10,831 nt of DNA from Betaproteobacteria bacterium (GCA_005888865.1 VBCL01000047.1:10613-21443), one strand, 5' to 3'. Shown: positions 1 through 7,330, counted from the stretch's first letter. The notes: generated by a model from the sequence alone, not told the origin. Numbers and translations: made by a program.

Positions 1-246
1 AATCAGCGCCAGAAACGGCATCGGCTGTATACCGATCCGGAAGCCCGCGTCGTTGGCAACGGCGTCCAGCAGATCGATCATCACCCCCTGGATGGTGTGC
101 GTCCGGGTGTCGAGAAACGTGAACGGATTTCCGGTCCGCGTTGCGCCGACGCTGTAGGTCGGCACTTGCGCGGCACTCGAGTCCATCAACGCGATGGCGA
201 GCGCGAATACGCCGCCGAGCCTTCGAACGAAACGGTAGCCTCGCAT
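1..246 (-). CDS. Periplasmic amino-acid-type solute-binding protein (SBP_bac_3-like), 3' end outside window
   Basis: Only the first 82 codons are present; the gene runs off the left edge. It opens with a basic n-region (MRGYRFVRR), a hydrophobic stretch (about residues 11-21) and a likely signal peptidase I site after Ala-Ala near residue 26. The mature start, with VGATRTGNPFTFLD followed by QGVMIDLLDAVANDAGF, is the usual first beta-strand and helix of family 3 periplasmic binding proteins, in which a 'G(F/V)(D/M)xDL' stretch lines the ligand cleft. Such proteins capture amino acids or similar small polar solutes for an ABC importer; some lack a transporter partner. The ATG at 246 is preceded by GAGGGA (252-257) at a 5-base spacing, a good ribosome site. 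The gene lies 68 bases after the mpl stop on the same strand, so co-transcription is possible but not shown. The ligand cannot be told from this fragment. Confidence 0.8.
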   Translation of the reverse strand, partial: MRGYRFVRRLGGVFALAIALMDSSAAQVPTYSVGATRTGNPFTFLDTRTHTIQGVMIDLLDAVANDAGFRIGIQPMPFLALI

Positions 247-314
247 CGGTGTCCCTCGTGATCGCGAGAAGCGATGTTACCCGGCGTGGCCGTCGGCAGG
301 AAGCGGGATCCGCA

Positions 315-1685
315 TCATCGCGCCTTCGAGGCGAGACGCGCGAGCAGCTTGTCGTGGATGCCGCCGAATCCGCCGTTGCTCATGACCAGGATATGGTCGC
401 CTGGCTTTGCCGAGGTGACGATCGCGTCAAGCAGCGCCGCGAGATCGGTGCTCGTGTACGCCCGCTCGCCCAGTGACTTCAGTACGACACCGGGGTCCCA
501 CGCCAGATTTCCCGCATAGCAGAACACCAGATTGGCTTCCGCGAGACTCGGCACCAGCGCGGCCTTCATCGTTCCGAGCTTCATCGTGTTCGAGCGTGGC
601 TCGAGCACCGCAAGAATGCGCGCTTCGCCCACCTGCCGGCGCAACGCTTCCAACGTCACCGCGATCGCGGTGGGATGGTGCGCGAAATCGTCATAAATGG
701 TGATGCCGCCGACCGTCCCGCGAAGCTCCATCCGTCGTTTGACGCCACGGAACGTCGCAAGCGCGGCAAGGCTCTCCCGCACCGGGACGCTCACGTGGCG
801 CGCGGCCGCAACCGCGGCGAGCGCATTGAGCCGGTTGTGCGCACCGACCAGGGCAAAGGGGTTCAGCGCGCCTTGAGGCGCGCCGCCGAGCTTGATCGTG
901 CCGTCGGCGGCGATCGTCCAGTCCGCGCCGGTGTCGGGAACCGCGGCGGCGCGAAAGCGCTCGACCTCGCTCCAGCAGCCGCGCGCGAGCACGCGTTGCA
1001 GATTTTCGTCGCCACCATTGACGATGATGCGGCCACGGCGCGGGACCGTGCGCACCATGTGGTGGAACTCCCTCTCGATCGCGGCAAGGTCGGGGAAGAT
1101 GTCGGCGTGATCGTATTCGAGGTTGTTGAGGACAACGGTGCGTGGACGATAGTGGACGAACTTCGAGCGCTTGTCGGAGAACGCAGTGTCGTATTCGTCG
1201 GCCTCGATCACGAAGAACGGACCGGCGGTCAGGCGCGCGGACACGGCGAAATCCATCGCCACCCCGCCAATCAGGAAGCCCGGATCGAGCCCCGCGCGAT
1301 CGAGGATCCACGCGAGCAGCGCCGTGGTCGTGGGTTTGCCGTGCGTGCCCGCGACCGCGAGCACCCATTTGTCGCGCAGCACCGTCTCGGCAAGCCACTG
1401 CGGTCCGGACGTGTAGGCGCGGCCGCTGTCGAGGATCGCTTCGAGCAGCGGATTACCGCGCGAAATGGCATTGCCGACGACGAATACGTTGGCACCTTTG
1501 GCCGCCCCTTCGAGCTGCGCCGCATCGTAGCCCTCGGTCAGGGCGATGCCGAGGGAGACGAGCTGTGTGCTCATCGGTGGATAGACGTTGGCGTCGCAGC
1601 CGGTCACCGTATGTCCTGCGGTGCGGGCGATGGCCGCGATGCCGCCCATGAACGTGCCGCAGATGCCGAGGACGTGCAGATGCAT
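315..1685 (-). CDS. mpl: UDP-N-acetylmuramate:L-alanyl-gamma-D-glutamyl-meso-diaminopimelate ligase (murein recycling)
   Basis: The product has 456 residues, about the size of the E. coli enzyme. Mpl is a cytoplasmic Mur ligase that joins the recycled tripeptide L-Ala-D-Glu-mDAP to UDP-MurNAc, bypassing MurC, MurD and MurE. Visible marks in order are: an N-terminal UDP-binding start (HVLGICGTFMGG, residues 4-15); the ATP loop GTHGKPTTT (113-121); EADEYD (161-166); NNLEYDHADIF (187-197); GAHNRLNA (281-288); FRGVKRRME (312-320); YDDFAHHPTA (331-340), diagnostic for Mpl; LEPRSNTMK (361-369); and MSNGGFGGIHDKL near the C-terminus. The oddity is Pro118 directly after the Walker lysine, where Mur ligases have Thr (codon CCC at 1332-1334). 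The ATG at 1685 fits the family N-terminus and has AAGG at about 8-base spacing, overlapping the stop of the upstream GT41 gene. Ten bases separate the two genes, suggesting translational coupling. An in-frame extension upstream is rejected because it lies inside that gene. Confidence 0.95.
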   Translation of the reverse strand: MHLHVLGICGTFMGGIAAIARTAGHTVTGCDANVYPPMSTQLVSLGIALTEGYDAAQLEGAAKGANVFVVGNAISRGNPLLEAILDSGRAYTSGPQWLAETVLRDKWVLAVAGTHGKPTTTALLAWILDRAGLDPGFLIGGVAMDFAVSARLTAGPFFVIEADEYDTAFSDKRSKFVHYRPRTVVLNNLEYDHADIFPDLAAIEREFHHMVRTVPRRGRIIVNGGDENLQRVLARGCWSEVERFRAAAVPDTGADWTIAADGTIKLGGAPQGALNPFALVGAHNRLNALAAVAAARHVSVPVRESLAALATFRGVKRRMELRGTVGGITIYDDFAHHPTAIAVTLEALRRQVGEARILAVLEPRSNTMKLGTMKAALVPSLAEANLVFCYAGNLAWDPGVVLKSLGERAYTSTDLAALLDAIVTSAKPGDHILVMSNGGFGGIHDKLLARLASKAR

Positions 1686-1695
1686 GGCGTAGCCT

Positions 1696-3576
1696 TCAGC
1701 GCGTCTTGAGCGCGACCGCGCGCTCGTAGGCGGCTTCGAGCGCGCGTGCGTAGCGATCGAGATCGGCGAGCCCGGACCGCGGGAGCTTCGCCGCGATGGC
1801 CGAAGCAATGCTCGCCCGCCACGCGCGATCCTGCGCGAGGCGACAGGCGATCGCGACGTATTCGTCGTCGGTGCCCGCCACCGTATCGGTGACGCCGAGA
1901 TGCGCGAGCAGGCTGTAGGTCATGCGTTCCGCGGCGCGCTCGCCCACACGGGTGACGACCGGAACGGCCATGTCGAGCGCCGCAGCCGTCGTGTCACCGC
2001 CGGTGTAGGGGAGCGTGTCGAGCACCACATCGACCAGCCGATAGCGGGCGCGGTCGGTCGCCTCGTTCATCGTCCACGGAATGAACACGACCCGCGAGCG
2101 GTCGATGCCGAAGCTCGTCAGGCGCCGCACGAACAGCGCCTGGCCCGATTCCCTGCGCGGCGAAAATGCCAGCACGCTGCCGGGCACGCGATCGAGAATC
2201 GCGCGCCAGAGCGTGAGGCAGCGCGGGGAGAGCTTGAGCAGACTCACGAAGGTGCCGAAGACCACCGCGTCGGCGGACAGCTCGAGCGCCTCGCGCGTGG
2301 CGGGTGGCGTCTCCGCGGGCGCAACGCGGCGGACGGGAAGCACGCAGCCGTCGAGGACGAGCGGCGCCTCGATCTGATACTCGGCTGCATCGGCCAGGTC
2401 AGCATGGGCGTCCGTCACCTTGAAGTCGATCTGTTGCAAGCCGACGGCACCATGCGAGCCGAGGTGGCTGACGATCACCGGCGCCGGCTTGTAGAGCAGG
2501 ATCCCCGGCCGCGAAGATGCGGAATGTCCCATCAGGTCGACCAGGAGATCGAGCTTGTCGTCGGCGATCGCGCGCGCCGCGTCGCGATTGTCGAGACCGT
2601 CGAGCGGGACAAAGCGCTCGCAGCAGCGCCGAAACTTAGCCGTCACGGCGTCTTCGAGCTCGCGCGCGCCAAGCGAGTACGCGCACACCGATACGCGCGC
2701 CGGGTCGTGCCGCGCGATGATGTCGAGCATCAACCGACCCATGACGTGATCGCGAAAATCGGCGGAGAGATAACCGATGTGCAGCACGCCGGCCCTACGG
2801 GCCGGCGTGGCGGCGAAATCCGCGATGCCTGCCCGCTCCTCCTGGCGGAGCCGGTTGTACGTGTCATGGAGCTGCTTCAGCGCGGCGCGCGATACGTCGA
2901 AGTACTGCGCCTGGGCGACCGCGACGCCGGCGAAACCCCCTTCGCCGCGCCGGTACCGCCAATCGAGCGCGAGCGGCAGATACTTGTTCTCGTACTCGGC
3001 GCCCGGCGCGATGCGCGCGGAGAAAAGTCCGGCGGCGACGATACGCGCGGAGAGCTTCGCGCGCGGCTCGAAGGCTCGGAAGTCCTCGAAGGCCTCGTCG
3101 TGATGGTTGAACAGCAACAGATGCCCGCGCAGGGCGAACCAGATTTCCTCGCTATCGGGCGCAAGAGCGCGCGCGCGTTTGAGCAAGGGGAGCGCTTCGG
3201 GCCAGCGCCGCAGCCGATCGAGGACGTTCGCGTGCTGGACGAGCGCCTCGGTCGAATCCGATGCGAGCTCCACCGCGCGTGCGAAAGCGCGTTCGGCGTC
3301 GACGAGCCGGCCTTGCCGGAGGTGGAGACGCCCGAGGCTCTGCCAGCCCTGCGGCCAATCGGGCTTGAGCCTTAGCGCCTCGTCGAGGCCCGTTTGCGCG
3401 CCGGCGAGATCACCCTTCGCCAACCGCAGCGCGGCGACGTTGTAATGCGCTTCGGCGAGATGCGGCGAATCGGCGAGAGCGGCAGCGTATGCTGCCAGCG
3501 CATCGTCGATGCGCCCCGCGGCGGCGCAGTCCGCAGCTTCGTCGAGCAGCTCGCGCAGGCTCGGCAGCCTCGTCAC
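1696..3576 (-). CDS. TPR protein with O-GlcNAc-transferase-like GT41 catalytic domain
   Basis: The product has 626 residues from a GTG start whose bases overlap the stop of the MFS gene (GTGA). Residues about 8-170 form four to five tetratricopeptide repeats, for example AEAHYNVAALRLAKGDLAGA and QGWQSLGRLHLRQGRLVDAE. Residues about 263-620 match the GT41 (SPINDLY/OGT) fold: LHIGYLSADFRDHVMGRL (His277, equivalent to the conserved His of 'SDFxxH'), DLLVDLMGHSASSRPGI, KPAPVIVSHLGSHGAVG, FVSLLKLSP (Lys448, the UDP-binding lysine position), VPGSVLAFSP, DVVLDTLPYTGGDTT (517-530) and AVPVVTRVGERAAERM. In this family the TPRs present a protein substrate and the C-terminal lobes transfer a sugar from a nucleotide-sugar donor. 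There is no signal peptide, so the protein is cytoplasmic. Donor and target are unknown; bacterial relatives often act on flagellin or adhesins, and none is nearby. An in-frame open stretch continues upstream to 4782 but lies antisense-frame inside the MFS gene and is not coding. Confidence 0.88.
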   Translation of the reverse strand: MTRLPSLRELLDEAADCAAAGRIDDALAAYAAALADSPHLAEAHYNVAALRLAKGDLAGAQTGLDEALRLKPDWPQGWQSLGRLHLRQGRLVDAERAFARAVELASDSTEALVQHANVLDRLRRWPEALPLLKRARALAPDSEEIWFALRGHLLLFNHHDEAFEDFRAFEPRAKLSARIVAAGLFSARIAPGAEYENKYLPLALDWRYRRGEGGFAGVAVAQAQYFDVSRAALKQLHDTYNRLRQEERAGIADFAATPARRAGVLHIGYLSADFRDHVMGRLMLDIIARHDPARVSVCAYSLGARELEDAVTAKFRRCCERFVPLDGLDNRDAARAIADDKLDLLVDLMGHSASSRPGILLYKPAPVIVSHLGSHGAVGLQQIDFKVTDAHADLADAAEYQIEAPLVLDGCVLPVRRVAPAETPPATREALELSADAVVFGTFVSLLKLSPRCLTLWRAILDRVPGSVLAFSPRRESGQALFVRRLTSFGIDRSRVVFIPWTMNEATDRARYRLVDVVLDTLPYTGGDTTAAALDMAVPVVTRVGERAAERMTYSLLAHLGVTDTVAGTDDEYVAIACRLAQDRAWRASIASAIAAKLPRSGLADLDRYARALEAAYERAVALKTR

Positions 3577-4820
3577 GTCGCGACGCCCGCCAGCCGACCC
3601 TCGGCGACGTGTCGTCGCCAGCCCAGCAGGAACCAGACATACGCGGCCGCTTCCGCAGCGAGCACGAGCGCGAACGCGACCTGCAATCCGCGCGCGAGGT
3701 CCGACGCAAAAGCCGTCCGCACCGCGTCGGCGATCGCGCCGATGCCCCACTGGACCGCGAACGTGGTCGAGAACATCACCAGGTTGAGTGCCGTGCTCGC
3801 CCGGCCGGCGAGCTCTTTCGAAAACCCCTCGTTCAGAAGGAGGTAGCCGAGGATGTTCACCGTGGCGGTGAGCCCGTAGAGCGCCCACACGACATAGGTA
3901 TACGGCAAGGCGCGGGTGACGATCAGCGCGAGCATCAGGAGTTGCAGGCCGTAGCCGCCCGCCACCAGATGCCGCGGCGCAATCCCGATCCTTGCGAGCT
4001 GCGTCGAACCGAGCGCGACGAGCGCGTAACCGGCAAGCGTAGTGAGGCCCATCGCGAGCAGATGGTTCGCCGCCTCGGTGCGATTGTAGCCATCGACCTC
4101 CATCAGCCACGGCACCGACCACAGGCCCTGGATCGCCATGAGCGAACCCATGCCGAGGCCCGTCATCGGGGCGATCCACCACAGTCGTGCGTGTCGATAG
4201 ACGAACTTCACGCCGCGCCACGGCGCGCTCGCGGCTGCGGCGCGCGACTCGTGTGGCGTATCTGGCACGACGATCGCGATCGCGATCGCCACTGCCAGCG
4301 TGGCCACGGCCAACACCACGAAGATCCCGCGCCACGAGAGCACGTTGAGCGCCGCGGCCAGCGGCGTGGTCGAGAGCAAGGCGCCCGCACCGCCGGCAAA
4401 CATCATCCAGCTTCCGAGCGAGGGTTGGCGTTCCGGCGGATACCAGGTCGCGATCGCCTTCAGCGGCGCCATCAGGCACACGGCGACGCCGGCGCCGATC
4501 ATCGCGCGCGCCGCCGTGAGCGCGGCGAGGTTGTCCGCCGCGGCGAATGCCAATGCGCCCAGCGTCGCGATAACCAGCAGCACCGGCTCGACCCGTCGCG
4601 GCCCGTAGCGGTCGAGCAGGATGCCGGCGGGCACCTGCATCGACGCGAAGGCGATGAAGTAAGCGCTGGTCAGAAGACCGAGCGACGACGCCGAGATGCC
4701 GAGCGCCGCGGTAAGCTCGGGCGAGATGACCGCATTGACTGTGCGATAGGTGTACGAGAGCATGTACGCGGCCGCGAAACACAGATAGAGCCGCAGGAAG
4801 TGGGGCGCGGTCATGGGCAT
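3573..4820 (-). CDS. Major facilitator superfamily (MFS) transporter
   Basis: The product has 415 residues, normal for a 12-helix MFS carrier of the inner membrane. Hydrophobic helices follow a short N-terminus (LYLCFAAAYMLSYTY, about 11-25). The loop after helix 2 carries the MFS motif A as GILLDRYGPRR (67-77), and helices 3-6 include ARAMIGAGVAVCLMAPLKAIA and MMFAGGAGALLSTTPLAAAL. A charged central loop (about 187-212) divides the two halves. The closest general resemblance is to the MFS_1 family; the substrate cannot be read from sequence. The first ATG (4820) has no ribosome site, and a second ATG two codons in (4814) is equally possible. A GATAAT box ends five bases before the first ATG, which would give a leaderless or nearly leaderless transcript. 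The 3' end overlaps the GT41 gene by four bases, so the two are almost certainly co-translated. The substrate may relate to cell-wall or glycan metabolism, but that is inference from neighbours only. Confidence 0.9.
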   Translation of the reverse strand: MPMTAPHFLRLYLCFAAAYMLSYTYRTVNAVISPELTAALGISASSLGLLTSAYFIAFASMQVPAGILLDRYGPRRVEPVLLVIATLGALAFAAADNLAALTAARAMIGAGVAVCLMAPLKAIATWYPPERQPSLGSWMMFAGGAGALLSTTPLAAALNVLSWRGIFVVLAVATLAVAIAIAIVVPDTPHESRAAAASAPWRGVKFVYRHARLWWIAPMTGLGMGSLMAIQGLWSVPWLMEVDGYNRTEAANHLLAMGLTTLAGYALVALGSTQLARIGIAPRHLVAGGYGLQLLMLALIVTRALPYTYVVWALYGLTATVNILGYLLLNEGFSKELAGRASTALNLVMFSTTFAVQWGIGAIADAVRTAFASDLARGLQVAFALVLAAEAAAYVWFLLGWRRHVAEGRLAGVAT

Positions 4821-4956
4821 CCCGTATTATCGCCGATTGCGGCGCGGGCGCCGGAGGCAGCGGCGCTCTCGACCCGGATCGAAGAGCAAGCCGGCGCCTA
4901 CTCGTTTTTCGTCGATCAGATCGACACGGCTCCGCTGACCCTGGGCGCCTTCGCGG
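4821..4956. other. Intergenic gap between kinase and MFS genes, with a 15-base palindrome
   Basis: This 136-base space separates the end of the kinase gene from the MFS start. It holds a perfect dyad of 7-base arms around one central base at 4911-4925 (GTCGATC-A-GATCGAC) and a GATAAT box on the minus strand (4826-4831) close to the MFS start. No hairpin followed by a T-run is visible, so I see no clear intrinsic terminator for the kinase gene. The plus strand is open across the gap and into the kinase 3' end (about 4836-4994), without a credible start codon. Confidence 0.5.
4911..4925. repeat. Perfect 15-base inverted repeat, possible operator
   Basis: The arms are GTCGATC and GATCGAC with a single A between them; pairing stops at both outer flanks. 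A one-base centre cannot form an RNA loop, so a DNA-level dyad for a dimeric regulator is the more natural reading. It lies about 90 bases upstream of the MFS start. CGATC-type words are common in this GC-rich DNA, so chance is possible. Confidence 0.35.
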
Positions 4957-6606
4957 TCAGCGCACCGCGCGCACCCGAGGCAGCACCACACTGACGGTGA
5001 CGCCCTGAACGTCGTCGCGGTTGGCGGCGCTCGCGCGTCCGCCGTGGAACTCGGCGATCAGCCGCACGATGTAGAGACCCAGACCGAGGTGCGGCTCACC
5101 GTCGCCACGGTTCTGGCGAACCGACACCATCGAGTCGAACAGCCGTCCCTGCATCTTGGCGGGCAGCGGCGGTCCCTCGTTGGCCACCGCGAGCGCGACG
5201 GCGTTCTCCTCGTGCTTCAGCGCAACGATGATCGGCGTTGCCGGCTCGGCGAACTCGACGGCGTTGGCGCAAAGCTTGTCGAGCATCTGCGCGATCAACT
5301 CGGGCGCACCGTAGAACGGCACCTCGCCAGACGGCACCCGGAGATCGAACACCTGGTCGCGGTACGCGGCACGATACCCGTCGACGCAACCGGCGACCAC
5401 GCGCGCAAGATCGAAGCGCTCGCGTTCCGCGTCGGCCAGGCTTTCCTCGAGCCTTGTCGCTTCGCTGATCCGGGTGATGATGTTGGCGAGCCGCGAGAGA
5501 CCCTGCTGGGCCCGCTCGATGTAGATGCGCGCATCGCCAGGAAGCGGCTGCAGCGCGAGGTTGTCGACCGACGAGCGCACCACCGCGATCGGCGTGCGCA
5601 GCTCGTGCGAGAGGCGGCTCGCCATCGCTTCCTGATAGCTCGCGTATTCGGTGAGCCGGGCGAGCGCGCTGCCGAAGCTGCGCGACAGGTCCCCGATTTC
5701 GTCGCGGGCGTTCGACCCGGCGAGCGGACGGCGCACGCGCCCGCGCGCGTCGATCGCCGCTTCGGCCTCGTCGCGCAGCCGACGGATGCGCGACGAGAGC
5801 CATGACGCGTACAGCGTCAATGCGACCGAGCCGACGAGAAGCGCTGCGAGCACGATGTTGAACAGCCGCGCGAATGCGCGGTTGCGTTCGACCAGCACCG
5901 CGTTGGTCGTCTCCTCCACGATTACCACACCCTTGACCTCGTCGCCGACCCAGATCGGATGCGCGGCCGAGACGATGATCGCCCTGCCGTCGGCGGTCGG
6001 CCGGCGATCGATCGTCAGGATGCCGGCGAGCGCGCCTTCGACGTCTCGGCCGGCCGCGACCGCGCCGCCGGAGCGCTCGTCGCTGAACTCTTCCGTCGGC
6101 TGCTGCAGAACCTTCGAGTACAACGGCTGGAGCGCCTCGCGGTCGAGCCAGGCTCCGAAGCGCGAGATCGACGAACCCTCCGCGGCACTGCCTGCGGATG
6201 CGGCCGAGGGGTGTCTCAAGCTTCCGGCGCGCGCCAGCACGTGCTGATCGCGGTCGACGACCCAGATCCGGGCCGTGGTGCGCGACAGGCCGTGGAGAAT
6301 CTGCCCGATCTCCGGCGACTCCGGCGTCTCCAGCGCAGCGCCGGGCCGCAGCGTGACGTCGTCGCTCGCCCGCTCGGAAGGTAGCGTATCGAACGGGGCC
6401 GCCCGCACCTCGAACAATTGCGGCCGGTCGTGCAGCGCGGTGGCGACCGCCTGCGCCGTGCCCGCGAGGGTGCGCTCCTGGGAATCGCGCAGGAAGCGCT
6501 CGAGCTCCCGCACGTATTCGTAGCCCAGCCACGGGATCGCCAGGAAGACCGTGAGCACCAGAAGGAGCTGCGCGCGGATCCCCAGTGCGATGCGCGCCCG
6601 GATCAT
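4957..6606 (-). CDS. pdsS: Sensor histidine kinase of the proteobacterial dedicated sortase type (PdsS-like)
   Basis: The product has 549 residues from an ATG overlapping the regulator's stop (ATGA). Helix 1 (about 12-29) and helix 2 (about 249-269) enclose a periplasmic sensor region of roughly 220 residues. A HAMP segment follows (about 270-322), then the phospho-acceptor box RLSHELRTPIAV with His334, the N-box LDKLCANAVEFA (Asn448), VANEGPPLPAKMQGRLFDSM (about 474-493) and the G2 box HLGLGLYIVRLIAEFHGG (506-523). The wording LFDSMVSVR...GDGEPHLGLGLYIVRLIAEFHGG is what I recall for PdsS kinases, found beside a dedicated sortase and its target in marine gammaproteobacteria. The usual Asp of the G1 box is Asn476 here, which I believe is shared by that family. 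The enzyme should autophosphorylate and pass phosphate to the adjacent regulator. No sortase is in the window, so the role here may differ. Open frame further upstream, to 7092, lies inside the regulator gene and is rejected. Confidence 0.88.
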   Translation of the reverse strand: MIRARIALGIRAQLLLVLTVFLAIPWLGYEYVRELERFLRDSQERTLAGTAQAVATALHDRPQLFEVRAAPFDTLPSERASDDVTLRPGAALETPESPEIGQILHGLSRTTARIWVVDRDQHVLARAGSLRHPSAASAGSAAEGSSISRFGAWLDREALQPLYSKVLQQPTEEFSDERSGGAVAAGRDVEGALAGILTIDRRPTADGRAIIVSAAHPIWVGDEVKGVVIVEETTNAVLVERNRAFARLFNIVLAALLVGSVALTLYASWLSSRIRRLRDEAEAAIDARGRVRRPLAGSNARDEIGDLSRSFGSALARLTEYASYQEAMASRLSHELRTPIAVVRSSVDNLALQPLPGDARIYIERAQQGLSRLANIITRISEATRLEESLADAERERFDLARVVAGCVDGYRAAYRDQVFDLRVPSGEVPFYGAPELIAQMLDKLCANAVEFAEPATPIIVALKHEENAVALAVANEGPPLPAKMQGRLFDSMVSVRQNRGDGEPHLGLGLYIVRLIAEFHGGRASAANRDDVQGVTVSVVLPRVRAVR

Positions 6607-7289
6607 TTCCAGCGGTAGCCCATCCCGTAGACCGTTTCTATGCAGTCGAATTTTGCATCCAGCACCATGAATTTCCTGCGGACGCGCTTGATGTGCGAGG
6701 TGATCGTGCTGTCGTCGACGACAATCTTCGCATCGTGCATCAGGCCGTCCCGGTCCTTGACGTGTCCCGGGAAACGGGCCAGGGCGTGCACCATCCAGAA
6801 TTCCGTCAGCGTGAGGTCGACGCGCTTGCCGGCCCAGTGTGCGGTGAGACGCTTCAGATCGAGCGTAAGTGGACCGCGCTCGAGGATCTCTTCGGAGGCC
6901 TGCGGTGTGGCGAGCAGATCGCTCCGCCGGAACAGCGCGGCGATCCGCGCCAGCAGATGCGGCAGGCTCACGTCCTTCGTCAGGTAATCGTCGGCACCCA
7001 GCCTCAAGCCGGCGACGATATCGAAATCGGAATCGCGCGCGGAGAGAAAGATGATGGGCACCGTCGCCGACATGGCGCGAAGGTCGCGGCACAGCGCGAA
7101 ACCGCCGTCGATGTCGTCGCCCAGCCCGATGTCGACGACCGCGAGGTCCGGGAGCCGGGTGCGGAACGCCGCGAGCGCGTCGGCACGATTGCCGTACGCC
7201 GCGACCTCATAGCCGTGCTTGCGCAGTGCGTCGACGTAATTTCCGCGGATCGCGGGCTCGTCCTCGACGATGGCGATGCGGCGGCTCAT
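6603..7289 (-). CDS. pdsR: OmpR/PhoB-type response regulator, dedicated-sortase-system type (PdsR-like)
   Basis: The product has 228 residues. The receiver domain (about 4-118) shows the acidic pair in IVEDEP (Glu9/Asp10), phospho-acceptor Asp53 in VVDIGLGDDIDGGFALC, the switch Ser in IIFLSARDSD and Lys in ADDYLTKDVSLPHLLARIAALFRR. The C-terminal winged helix (about 133-228) contains LTLTEFWMVHALARFPGHVK and a recognition region STITSHIKRVRRKF ending in YGMGYRW. The phrases DIGLGDDIDGGF and LTKD(V/I)SLPHLLARIAALFRR are, from memory, hallmarks of the PdsR family rather than generic OmpR proteins. It should bind DNA as a phosphorylated dimer; targets are unknown. The ATG at 7289 has no evident ribosome site. 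A TATAGT box lies 36 bases upstream. Its last four bases overlap the kinase start, so the pair is made together. Confidence 0.9.
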   Translation of the reverse strand: MSRRIAIVEDEPAIRGNYVDALRKHGYEVAAYGNRADALAAFRTRLPDLAVVDIGLGDDIDGGFALCRDLRAMSATVPIIFLSARDSDFDIVAGLRLGADDYLTKDVSLPHLLARIAALFRRSDLLATPQASEEILERGPLTLDLKRLTAHWAGKRVDLTLTEFWMVHALARFPGHVKDRDGLMHDAKIVVDDSTITSHIKRVRRKFMVLDAKFDCIETVYGMGYRWK

Positions 7290-7324
7290 GGCGGTGACGG
7301 CGGCGAGTTGCTCGAGGACGTCCG

Positions 7325-7330
7325 ACTATA
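7325..7330 (-). promoter_or_regulatory. Possible -10 box for the regulator-kinase unit
   Basis: The minus strand reads TATAGT, preceded by GTGCGT. A start of transcription about seven bases downstream would leave a leader of about 30 bases before the regulator ATG at 7289. I see no convincing -35 hexamer. The ten bases GTGCGTTATA recur in front of the small membrane protein gene at 8047-8056, which adds a little support. Confidence 0.35.

Noticed and set aside
255..268. Near-palindrome CTCGTGATCGCGAG just upstream of the left binding-protein gene as an operator
   Set aside because: It has an imperfect centre, overlaps the ribosome site, and consists of CGATCG-type words that are common throughout this DNA.
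675..1709. Long plus-strand open frame of 344 codons across mpl
   Set aside because: It is antisense to a clear full-length mpl, is rich in Arg and charged repeats without motifs, and is the usual high-GC shadow.
3577..4782. N-terminal extension of the GT41 protein to 1028 residues
   Set aside because: The extra part overlaps the MFS gene in another frame and has no domain; the GTG at 3576, with the GTGA overlap, starts right before the TPRs.
1900..4994. Two long plus-strand open frames (about 491 and 501 codons) across the GT41 and MFS genes
   Set aside because: Both are antisense to genes with strong family motifs, have Arg/Glu/His-rich low-quality sequence and no ribosome sites.
6607..7092. 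N-terminal extension of the kinase to 711 residues
   Set aside because: It would lie inside the regulator gene in another frame; the ATGA-overlapping ATG at 6606 begins directly before the first membrane helix.
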